Position numbers and translations under genes: made by a program | From: JAWVEV01 sp033856535 | Lineage (GTDB): Bacteria > Actinomycetota > Thermoleophilia > Miltoncostaeales > Miltoncostaeaceae | Direction of reading: 5' to 3' | Length of the DNA: 5,255 nt | Assembly (NCBI GenBank): GCA_033856535.1 | Contig: JAWVEV010000137.1 | Span: forward strand, 1-5,255 | Notes under the pieces: generated by a model | What the model was told of the DNA's origin: nothing | Seen by the model: the letters and a program-made list of their open reading frames with translations, nothing else | Database searches by the model: none | Shown: positions 1-5,255 of the stretch, piece by piece | How positions within the stretch are numbered: position 1 is the stretch's first letter | How the letters are laid out: every line of letters begins with the position of its first letter

Positions 1-1065
1 GTGGCGCGCCGGCGCCGGGTCGATCACGGTCGCGCCGCCCACCGTGCGCCCCGGCGCGGCGCGCAGGATCAGCCGGTCGCCCGCCTCGGCGGGCACCGGC
101 CGGTCCAGGCGCAGCTGGGCGTAGCCCCGCGCGCCGGGCGCGAGCGCCTCGCCCTCCAGGAGGACGCAGGTGGCGCCGGCCTCGGCGGTGCCGAGGAAGG
201 CCTGCAGGCGCCGGCGCGTGCGCAGGTCGCCGCCGGCCTCCGGCAACCATTCCACCGCGACGTCGAGCAGGTCCGACGCCGCCCAGCCCGCGCCCTCGGC
301 CACCACGCACGAGCCGCGCGGGACCTCCTCGCGGGCCAGACCGGCCAGGTTCAGGGCGACGCGCCCTCCGGCGGCGCGCTCGATCGGCCGGTCGTGGGCC
401 TGGGCGCCGCGCACGCGGGCGCGCGCGCCGCCCGGCAGCACGGCCACCCGCGCGTCGCGGGCGATCGGCGCGCCCCACAGGGTTCCGGTCACGACCGTGC
501 CGGCGCCGGCGGCGGTGAAGGAGCGGTCGACGAACAGGCGCGCGCGGCCGGGTGCGGTTCGCCGCGGCAGGTCGGCGGCGAGGTCGTCGAGGGCCGCGAG
601 CAGCTCCGGGATCCCCCGGCCGGTCGCGGCCGAGGTCGGCACGACGGTGGCGCCGGGTCCGACGAGCTCGGCCGCGGCGTGGGCGGCGGGCTCCGGGTCG
701 CGCAGGTCCGCCTTGGTGATCGCCACCACGCCGCGGGTCACCCCGAGCAGCCGCAGCACGGCCATGTGCTCGCGGGTCTGGGGCATCACGCCGTCGTCGG
801 CCGCCACGCACAGCAGCCAGCCGTCGACCCCGCTGGCGCCGGCCACCATGTGGCGCACGAAGCGCTCGTGGCCGGGCACGTCGACCAGGCTCAGGGTCCG
901 GCCCGAGGGGAGCGCGAGGGGCGCGAAGCCAGGCTCGATCGTGAGCCCGCGCGCCCTCTCCTCCGGCAGGCGGTCGGTCTCGCGGCCGGTGAGCGCGCGC
1001 ACCAGCGCGGTCTTGCCGTGGTCGACGTGCCCGGCGGTGCCGAGCGTGAGCGGCTCGCCGGCCAC
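1..1065 (-). CDS. selB: Selenocysteine-specific translation elongation factor SelB (N-terminal 355 residues; C-terminus beyond window)
   Basis: SelB is a cytoplasmic EF-Tu-like GTPase that binds selenocysteyl-tRNA(Sec) and delivers it to UGA codons marked by a SECIS hairpin. The frame starts at GTG 1065-1063 and stays open to the left edge. GTPase motifs, by residue: G1 GHVDHGKT (12-19), switch I threonine in RGLTIE (T42), G3 DVPGH (62-66, H66 being the presumed catalytic histidine), G4 TKAD (117-120, the SelB variant of NKxD) and G5 SA (145-146). Domain II begins near 173, with the SelB-like stretch FVDRSFTAAGAGTVVTG (178-194). Domain III runs roughly from 260 to the edge, which lies just past the GGATVIDP segment. 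The SECIS-binding winged-helix domain IV, expected from family length (about 600 residues), lies outside. The GTG is 5 bases after the selA stop, with no clear Shine-Dalgarno. It precedes LTLGTAGHVDHGK by the usual few residues, so the start is well supported. Identity is very secure. Confidence 0.96.
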   Translation of the reverse strand, partial: MAGEPLTLGTAGHVDHGKTALVRALTGRETDRLPEERARGLTIEPGFAPLALPSGRTLSLVDVPGHERFVRHMVAGASGVDGWLLCVAADDGVMPQTREHMAVLRLLGVTRGVVAITKADLRDPEPAAHAAAELVGPGATVVPTSAATGRGIPELLAALDDLAADLPRRTAPGRARLFVDRSFTAAGAGTVVTGTLWGAPIARDARVAVLPGGARARVRGAQAHDRPIERAAGGRVALNLAGLAREEVPRGSCVVAEGAGWAASDLLDVAVEWLPEAGGDLRTRRRLQAFLGTAEAGATCVLLEGEALAPGARGYAQLRLDRPVPAEAGDRLILRAAPGRTVGGATVIDPAPARH

Positions 1066-1083
1066 CGGGCTCAGCCGGCCCGG
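1065..1083 (-). other. Small GC hairpin spanning the selA stop and selB start
   Basis: In the mRNA, six bases CCGGGC (1083-1078) pair perfectly with GCCCGG (1070-1065), leaving a 7-base loop that contains the selA UGA. The first base of the selB GUG is the last base of the stem. Such a structure would be melted by a ribosome finishing selA, which fits coupled translation of selB. Six-pair GC stems arise easily by chance in DNA of this composition. Confidence 0.3.
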
Positions 1084-2414
1084 GCGCGGGCCACGAGCGC
1101 CGGCAGCTCCTCCAGGTCGGCGGCCGACAGGGCCAGCACGTCGAGCAGCACCCGGCCGTCGTGGATGCGCGCGGCCACCGCCGGCTCGCCCAGCCGAAGG
1201 CGCGCCGCCAGGTCGTCGGGGCGCGGGTCGGGCAGCGCGGCCGCGGCGCTCGGCAGCTCGGCCAGCGGGAGCGCCCCGCCGCCGACCCGGCCCACGGTGT
1301 CGACGGCCTCGCCCCCGATGGCGGCGGCGAGCGTGCCGGCCCACCGCCGGCGGGAGGCCCGGTCCCCCGAGAGCATCGCCAGCGCGGGGACGCGGACCCG
1401 GGCCAGGGCCGGGTCGCGGTGCAGCGCGAGCGTGGCCTCGAGGGCGGCCAGGCGCAGCTTGTCGAGGCGCAGGGCGCGCATCAGCGGGTGGGCCTTGGCC
1501 CGGGCGACGGCCGCGGCGGTCCCGACCAGGATCCCGGCCTGGGGGCCGCCCAGGAGCTTGTCGGCGCTGAAGCAGGCCAGGTCGCAGCCGGCGCCGACGC
1601 TGGTGCGGGCGTCGGGCTCGTCGCCGAAGATCGCGTCGGGGCCGAGGGCCCCGCTGCCGAGGTCGTCGATCAGGGCGAGGCCGCGCTCACGGGCGAGGGC
1701 GGCGAGCTCGTCGAGCGGCGCCTCCTCGGTGAAGCCGAGCTGGCGGAAGTTCGAGGGGTGCACGCGCAGGATCGCGGCGGTCTCGGGGCCGATCGCGCGC
1801 TCGTAGTCGGCGAGCCGGGTGCGGTTGGTGGTGCCCACCTCCACCAGCCGGCTGCCCGAGGCCGCCAGGATCTCCGGCACCCGGAAGCCGCCGCCGATCT
1901 CCACCAGCTGCCCGCGCGAGACCAGCGTCTCGCGGCCGGCGGCGAAGACCGCGAGCGCCAGCAGCACCGCGCCGGCGTTGGTGTTCACCGCGCAGCCGGC
2001 CTCGGCGCCGGTGAGCGCCGTCAGGTGGCCCTCCAGGTGGTCGTGGCGCGAGCCGCGCTCGCCCGTGGCCGGGGTCCACTCGAGCGTCGCGTAGCCGGCG
2101 GCCTGGCGCGCGGCCTCGATCGCCTCCTCGGCCAGCGGCGCCCGCCCGAGGTTCGTGTTCAGCGCGACGCCGGTGGCGTTGATCGCGCGGCGCAGCGACG
2201 GGCGCAGCGCGCCGGCCACCTCGTCGGCCAGCCCCTCGGGCCCCTCGCCGCCGCGCCGGCGGCGCTCCAGGGCGGCGCGCACCGCATCCCGCGCGGCCCC
2301 GCGCGAGTGGCGCTCGGCCAGCGCCGTGATCGCCGGGGAGCCCAGGGCCGCGTCCACCGAGGGCAGCGCCCGGCGCGGGTCGGGCCGGGAGCCGGCCTCA
2401 GCCGTTCGCGCCAA
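1071..2414 (-). CDS. selA: L-seryl-tRNA(Sec) selenium transferase (selenocysteine synthase) SelA
   Basis: SelA is a PLP-dependent enzyme that converts Ser-tRNA(Sec) to Sec-tRNA(Sec) with selenophosphate from SelD. In bacteria it usually forms a large homodecamer. The 447-residue product matches the family length (about 460). It shows the N-terminal motif LPSVDAALGSPAI (17-29), INATGVALNTNLGRAPL (78-94), TGAEAGCAVNTNAGAVLLAL (135-154), VSRGQLVEIGGGFRVPEI (165-182), VEVGTTNRT (191-199) and the PLP-lysine segment FSADKLLGGPQAGI (282-295), where K286 is the presumed Schiff-base lysine. RIHDGRVLLDV (417-427) closes the fold. The start is TTG at 2414-2412, inside the end of selD (17-base overlap). 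The next usable start, GTG at V20, would remove part of the conserved LPSVD motif, so TTG is preferred although its Shine-Dalgarno is poor. It ends in TGA, 5 bases before selB. No key residue is missing; function is very secure and the exact start less so. Confidence 0.96.
   Translation of the reverse strand: MARTAEAGSRPDPRRALPSVDAALGSPAITALAERHSRGAARDAVRAALERRRRGGEGPEGLADEVAGALRPSLRRAINATGVALNTNLGRAPLAEEAIEAARQAAGYATLEWTPATGERGSRHDHLEGHLTALTGAEAGCAVNTNAGAVLLALAVFAAGRETLVSRGQLVEIGGGFRVPEILAASGSRLVEVGTTNRTRLADYERAIGPETAAILRVHPSNFRQLGFTEEAPLDELAALARERGLALIDDLGSGALGPDAIFGDEPDARTSVGAGCDLACFSADKLLGGPQAGILVGTAAAVARAKAHPLMRALRLDKLRLAALEATLALHRDPALARVRVPALAMLSGDRASRRRWAGTLAAAIGGEAVDTVGRVGGGALPLAELPSAAAALPDPRPDDLAARLRLGEPAVAARIHDGRVLLDVLALSAADLEELPALVARARAG
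2383..2397 (-). other. Small GC hairpin directly after the selD stop, in the first codons of selA
   Basis: In the mRNA, GGCCGG (2397-2392) pairs with CCGGCC (2388-2383) around a 3-base loop, beginning immediately after the selD UGA and covering about codons 6-10 of selA. It could pause ribosomes or influence selA initiation from the upstream TTG. It may equally be a by-product of the base composition. Confidence 0.3.
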
Positions 2415-3435
2415 CCCGGATGCGCCCGGCGGGCCCCGCGGCCAGCCGCCCCACGACGGCCGCGCCCGGCAGGTCGCCCAGCAGGGCGTCGAGGCCCTCC
2501 GGCGGGGCGGCCAGCAGCAGCCCGCCGCTGGTCTGTGGGTCGAAGCAGAGGGCCAGGACGGCCGCGGGCACCCCGGGCTCGACGTCCACGGACGGCCCCA
2601 CGAAGGCCCGGTTGCGCCCGGCCCCGCCGGTCTCGTGGCCGGCCTCGGCCAGCTCGAGCGCGCCGGGGAGCAGCGGCAGCGCGTCGGCGTCGAGCTCGGC
2701 GGAGGTCCCGCTGGCGGCGGCCAGCTCCCGCAGGTGGCCCAGCAGCCCGAAGCCGGTGACGTCGGTCGCCGCGCGGACCCCGTGGCGGAGCGCCGCCGCC
2801 GAGGCGGGCCCGTTCGAGGCGAGCATGGACGCGACGGCCGCGTCCAGGCCGCTCGGGTCGCCCGAGCGGGCCGCCCGCACCGCGACCCCCACGCCGAGCG
2901 CCTTGGTGAGCACCAGCGCGTCGCCGGGCCGCCCGGCGTCGTTGGTCATGAGCCGGTCCGGATGCGCCAGCCCGATCGCGGCGAGGCCGTACTTGGGCTC
3001 CGGGTCGTCGATCGTGTGGCCGCCGAGCACCGGGCAGCCGTGGGCGAGGGCGGTCTCCGCGCCGCCGCGCAGCACCTCGGCGAGCCACTCCGGCGGGGCC
3101 TCCTTGGGGAAGGCGGCCACGGCCAGCGCCATCAGCGGCGTCGCGCCCATCGCGTACAGGTCGCTGATCGCGTTGGTGGCCGCGATCGCCCCGAAGGTGG
3201 CCGGGTCGTCGACCACCGGGGTGAAGAAGTCGACCGTCGCGACGACCGCCTGCTCGTCGCTGAGGCGGTAGACGGCGGCGTCGTCGAGCGAGCCGTTGCC
3301 GACCAGGATGTCCGGGTCGGCCGGCGGCGCCGGCAGGGTCCCGAGCGCCTGGGCGAGAAGGCCCGGCGCGAGCTTGCAGCCGCAGCCGGCCCCCCGGGCC
3401 AGCTCGGTCAGCGCGACGTGGCCCCCGATCGCCAT
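2398..3435 (-). CDS. selD: Selenide, water dikinase (selenophosphate synthetase) SelD, cysteine form
   Basis: SelD makes selenophosphate, AMP and phosphate from selenide and ATP, the selenium donor for SelA. The protein has 345 residues, the usual family length. The N-terminal active-site loop reads GAGCGCKL (15-22). C18, coded TGC, sits where many homologues carry Cys or selenocysteine, followed by the catalytic lysine K21. Metal and ATP-binding motifs are LDDAAVY (50-56), TVDFFTPVVDDP (67-78), AATNAISDLYAMGATPLMAL (85-104), GGHTIDDPEP (138-147), TDVTGFGLLGHL (224-235) and CFDPQTSGGLLLA (297-309). The ATG at 3435-3433 is 7 bases after the polymerase-gene stop and gives the normal short lead before the active-site loop. 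A Shine-Dalgarno is not evident, so coupled translation is likely. The TGA stop lies within the first codons of selA. It could not be another PurM-like kinase, because the GCGCK loop is diagnostic of SelD. Confidence 0.97.
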   Translation of the reverse strand: MAIGGHVALTELARGAGCGCKLAPGLLAQALGTLPAPPADPDILVGNGSLDDAAVYRLSDEQAVVATVDFFTPVVDDPATFGAIAATNAISDLYAMGATPLMALAVAAFPKEAPPEWLAEVLRGGAETALAHGCPVLGGHTIDDPEPKYGLAAIGLAHPDRLMTNDAGRPGDALVLTKALGVGVAVRAARSGDPSGLDAAVASMLASNGPASAAALRHGVRAATDVTGFGLLGHLRELAAASGTSAELDADALPLLPGALELAEAGHETGGAGRNRAFVGPSVDVEPGVPAAVLALCFDPQTSGGLLLAAPPEGLDALLGDLPGAAVVGRLAAGPAGRIRVGANG

Positions 3436-3442
3436 CGGCGAA

Positions 3443-4366
3443 CTATCGCACGGCCGCCTCGGTCCGCAGGGCGGCGAGCCGCCGGCGCGCGGCGCCCAGC
3501 GGACGCGCCGCGCCCGGCAGGTCGCGCCACGGCCCGCCGTCGGCGAGCAGCGATGCCGGGAGGGCGCCCATCCGGTAGCGGCGCGGCGTGAGCGCCGGGT
3601 CCTCGAGCTCCTCCCAGGGGATCGGGGCGGCGACCGGCGCCCCGGGCAGGGGGCGGACGGAGTACGGCGCCACCGCCGTGTGGGCGTACGCGTTGCGCAT
3701 CACGTCGACCAGGATCCGGTCGCCCCGCTTCGCCTTCCGGGCCTCGAGCGTGAGGGCCTCCGGGTGGCGGGCGACCATGACCTCGGCCACCTCGCGGGCG
3801 AACGCCAGCGCCGCGTCGTGGTCCTGCCGGCGCTGGATCGGCGTCACCACGTGCACGCCGCGGGACCCGGTGACGAGGGCGAAGGGCTCCAGGCCCAGGT
3901 CGCGCAGCAGGGCGCCCAGGGCGAGCGCCGCCGCGCGCACCGCGTCGAAGTCCTCCCGGGAGGGGTCGAGGTCGAAGATCAGGCGGTCCGGCCGATCGAG
4001 CCGGTCGGCGCGGCTGGTCCAGGCGTGCAGCGCGATCGCGGCCTGGCCGGCCAGGTAGACCAGGGTCGCGGCGTCGTCGGCGATGGCGTGCTCGACCGAC
4101 CCGCCGGCCTTGGGGACGCGGACCCGCCGGATCCATGGCGGGAAGTGCCGGCCCGCCTGCTGCTGCAGGAAGCCCTCCCCCCCGATGCCGTCCGGAAAGC
4201 GCTGGAGGTTGAGCGGGCGCGCGCGCAGGTGCGGGAGCGCCGCCGCCGCCACGTCGCGGTAGTGGCGGGCGAGGTCGGCCTTCGTCAGGCCCGCGTCGGG
4301 GAAGAGGACCTTGCCGGGCCGCGGCACCTCCACCGCCTCGGGCCGCGGCGGGCGCGCGCGGGGCAT
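3443..4366 (-). CDS. ligD: Stand-alone LigD-type polymerase domain protein (archaeo-eukaryotic primase family)
   Basis: This 307-residue protein corresponds to the polymerase (PolDom) part of bacterial LigD, with no ligase or phosphoesterase domain. The family adds nucleotides, often ribonucleotides, at breaks and gaps during end joining or gap repair. Visible signatures: GKVLFPDAGLTKADLARHY (18-36, with K19 and K29 at positions of 5'-phosphate-binding lysines), FLQQQAGRHFPPWI (66-79), the metal motif IFDLDPS (130-136; D132 and D134), TGSRGVHVVTPI (166-177; H172) and the third metal aspartate in ILVDVMRN (218-225; D221), followed by HTAVAPYSVR. WEELEDPALTPRRYRMG (251-267) is the usual C-terminal segment. 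All catalytic residues are present. The ATG at 4366 has an AGGGGG Shine-Dalgarno 6 bases upstream. The gene leads the cluster and ends in TAG 7 bases before selD. The symbol names the family; a separate ligase or Ku is not in the window. Whether it serves NHEJ or general repair cannot be decided here. Confidence 0.92.
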   Translation of the reverse strand: MPRARPPRPEAVEVPRPGKVLFPDAGLTKADLARHYRDVAAAALPHLRARPLNLQRFPDGIGGEGFLQQQAGRHFPPWIRRVRVPKAGGSVEHAIADDAATLVYLAGQAAIALHAWTSRADRLDRPDRLIFDLDPSREDFDAVRAAALALGALLRDLGLEPFALVTGSRGVHVVTPIQRRQDHDAALAFAREVAEVMVARHPEALTLEARKAKRGDRILVDVMRNAYAHTAVAPYSVRPLPGAPVAAPIPWEELEDPALTPRRYRMGALPASLLADGGPWRDLPGAARPLGAARRRLAALRTEAAVR

Positions 4367-4372
4367 GGTCCA

Positions 4373-4378
4373 CCCCCT
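4373..4378 (-). promoter_or_regulatory. Shine-Dalgarno of the polymerase gene
   Basis: On the minus strand the bases read AGGGGG, 6 bases before the ATG at 4366-4364. This is the only strong ribosome binding site in the leftward cluster and supports the ATG over a GTG at 4373 that opens a different, spurious frame. Confidence 0.65.
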
Positions 4379-4412
4379 ACCCGCCGCGTACGGTCCGCAT
4401 CCGCCTTCCGCC

Positions 4413-4441
4413 TCGACAGCGGCGCGCCGGCGGCGGAGGAT
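4413..4441 (+). promoter_or_regulatory. Possible sigma-70-type promoter of the hydrolase gene
   Basis: TCGACA (4413-4418) resembles the TTGACA -35 box. After a 17-base spacer, GAGGAT (4436-4441) resembles the relaxed actinobacterial -10 box (TAnnnT, with a mismatch at the first base). This would start transcription near 4448 and leave a leader of about 40 bases before the GTG at 4486. The match is weak and rests on spacing and position only. Confidence 0.25.
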
Positions 4442-4475
4442 TCCCCTTCGGGAGGCACCACCCCGCCGGGACGCC

Positions 4476-4480
4476 GGAGG
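4476..4480 (+). promoter_or_regulatory. Shine-Dalgarno of the alpha/beta hydrolase gene
   Basis: GGAGG lies 5 bases before GTG 4486-4488. It decides the start, since there is no ATG at the beginning of this frame and the protein fold begins a few residues later. Confidence 0.75.
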
Positions 4481-4485
4481 TCGGC

Positions 4486-5255
4486 GTGGACGCAGTCGAG
4501 GTCGGAGGGCTCCGCATCGCGTTCCGGCGCGAGGGCGCGGGCGAGCCGCTGCTCCTGCTGCACGGGGGGGCGAGCGACGGGCGCGAGTGGGGACTCCAAT
4601 TCGCCCGCCTGGCCGAGGCCTACGACGTGGTTGCCTGGGACGCGCCCGGATGCGGGGGATCCGAGGACCCGCCGGAGGGCTTCCGGCTGCCCGACTTCGC
4701 CGACTCCGCCGCGGGCCTGGTCCGGACTCTCGGCCTGGTGCGGCCGCACGTGCTGGGGCTCTCCTTCGGCGCCGGGCTCGCGATCGAGCTCGCCCGGCGC
4801 CACCCGCTCCTGCCGCGCACCCTCCTGCTCGCCTCGGCCTACGCCGGGTGGGCCGGCTCGCTCCCGCCGGGCGAGGTCGCCGCGCGGCTGGCCGGCGCGC
4901 TCGCGCTGGCCGATCGCCCGCCGGCCGAGTGGTCGCGGGAGTGGGTCTCGGGCCTCTTCGCCGGCCCGCCGCCGCCCGGGCTGCGGGATGAGGTGATGCG
5001 GATCACGCTCGACGCCCGGGGGGCGGGGCTGCGGACCATGGCCCGGGCCTTCGCCGAGGCTGACCTGCGCGACGCCCTGCCGGGCATCGCGGTGCCGACC
5101 CTCCTCCTCCACGGCGAGCTGGACGAGCGCTCGCCGCTGGCGGTCGCCCACGAGCTGCACGCGTCCATCCCTGGCTCGACCCTGGTGGTGATGTCGGGGG
5201 TCGGCCACCAGTGCAACCTGGAGGCGCCGGACCGCTTCACCGACGAGGTGCTGAC
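4486..5255 (+). CDS. Alpha/beta hydrolase (partial at the C-terminal end)
   Basis: The frame opens at GTG 4486 behind a good GGAGG and runs without a stop to the right edge (256 codons plus 2 bases). It is a typical alpha/beta-hydrolase-fold enzyme without a signal peptide, so probably cytoplasmic. Motifs by residue: the oxyanion-hole segment LLLLHGG (22-28), AWDAPGCGGSEDP (50-62), the nucleophile elbow GLSFG (91-95, S93), the acid in HGELDERSP (209-217, D213) and the base in GVGHQCNLEAP (238-248, H241). The catalytic triad is therefore complete. Only the end of the last helix is likely missing, as family members are about 260-280 residues. Overall it resembles the enol-lactonase/haloperoxidase-like group, but the substrate cannot be read from sequence. 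It is transcribed away from the selenium cluster and need not share its role. Esterase, lactonase or C-C hydrolase activity are all possible. Confidence 0.9.
   Translation, partial: MDAVEVGGLRIAFRREGAGEPLLLLHGGASDGREWGLQFARLAEAYDVVAWDAPGCGGSEDPPEGFRLPDFADSAAGLVRTLGLVRPHVLGLSFGAGLAIELARRHPLLPRTLLLASAYAGWAGSLPPGEVAARLAGALALADRPPAEWSREWVSGLFAGPPPPGLRDEVMRITLDARGAGLRTMARAFAEADLRDALPGIAVPTLLLHGELDERSPLAVAHELHASIPGSTLVVMSGVGHQCNLEAPDRFTDEVL

Larger units (their letters stand above)
4367..4485. promoter_or_regulatory. Divergent intergenic region between the ligD-selDAB cluster and the hydrolase gene
   Basis: This 119-base spacer is the only non-coding stretch in the window and must carry the start signals of both divergent units if they have their own promoters. 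It holds the Shine-Dalgarno of each first gene. On the plus strand there is a weak sigma-70-like pair (4413-4441). On the minus strand I could not pick a convincing -35/-10 pair. Short palindromes (CGTACG at 4387-4392, GGCGCGCC at 4421-4428) are too small in such GC-rich DNA to call operators. No riboswitch, tRNA or terminator shape was recognised. Confidence 0.6.

Noticed and set aside
1..1806. A 601-codon open frame on the plus strand across selB and selA.
   Set aside because: It lies antisense to two proteins with complete family motifs. Its product is low-complexity Arg/Ala/Gly-rich with no recognisable domain, as expected for a GC-driven shadow frame.
2398..2400. Reading the selD UGA as selenocysteine, giving an extended SelD.
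   Set aside because: SelD is already of normal length with its usual C-terminus, and the downstream stem is too close and too small for a bacterial SECIS.
3374..3391. Possible selenocysteine in the SelD active-site loop.
   Set aside because: Both positions in GCGCK are coded TGC, so this is the cysteine form of the enzyme.
1..4432. The shared word GGCGCGCCGGCG at 3-14 and 4421-4432 as a repeat or attachment site.
   Set aside because: Twelve bases of pure GC in DNA of this composition recur by chance; nothing mobile adjoins either copy.
2155..4996. Long overlapping plus-strand frames across selD, the polymerase and into the hydrolase (2155-3591 and 3296-4996), and others of their kind.
   Set aside because: They are antisense or out of frame to genes with clear catalytic motifs and have biased, repetitive composition.
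4285..5208. Minus-strand frames opposite the hydrolase (4285-5208 and 4839-5240).
   Set aside because: The plus-strand hydrolase carries the full catalytic triad and a Shine-Dalgarno; the opposite frames show no domain.

Overview
The window is very GC-rich, third codon positions are almost all G or C, and both strands are full of long spurious frames. Codon use, GTG/TTG starts and a free-standing LigD-type polymerase point to a high-GC actinobacterium, possibly of the Thermoleophilia/Solirubrobacterales type. The phylum is an inference from style and gene content; the exact taxon cannot be read from the sequence.

Layout: positions 1-4366 hold one compact leftward (minus-strand) gene cluster, read from right to left. 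It consists of a stand-alone LigD-family polymerase domain protein (4366-3443), selD selenophosphate synthetase (3435-2398), selA selenocysteine synthase (2414-1071) and the first 355 codons of selB, the selenocysteine-specific elongation factor (1065 to the window edge). The gaps are 7 bases, a 17-base overlap and 5 bases, so the four genes almost certainly form one transcription unit. A 119-base divergent spacer (4367-4485) separates it from a rightward alpha/beta hydrolase gene (4486 to the window edge).

Function: selD, selA and selB supply three of the four parts of bacterial selenocysteine insertion. SelD makes selenophosphate from selenide and ATP. SelA uses it to convert seryl-tRNA(Sec) to selenocysteyl-tRNA(Sec). 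SelB carries that tRNA to UGA codons followed by a SECIS hairpin. The fourth part, the tRNA(Sec) gene selC, is not in the window, nor did I recognise a selenoprotein. All catalytic motifs I checked in SelD, SelA and the SelB GTPase core are intact, so the pathway looks functional.

The least expected element is the LigD-like primase-polymerase at the head of the sel operon. Its family is known from non-homologous end joining and DNA gap repair, and it has no obvious tie to selenium metabolism. Only the operon-leading gene and the hydrolase have a clear Shine-Dalgarno sequence. The three sel genes have weak or no Shine-Dalgarno and close junctions, and two of those junctions carry small GC hairpins, which suggests translational coupling. 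I see no mobile element, CRISPR array, RNA gene or clearly new system here.
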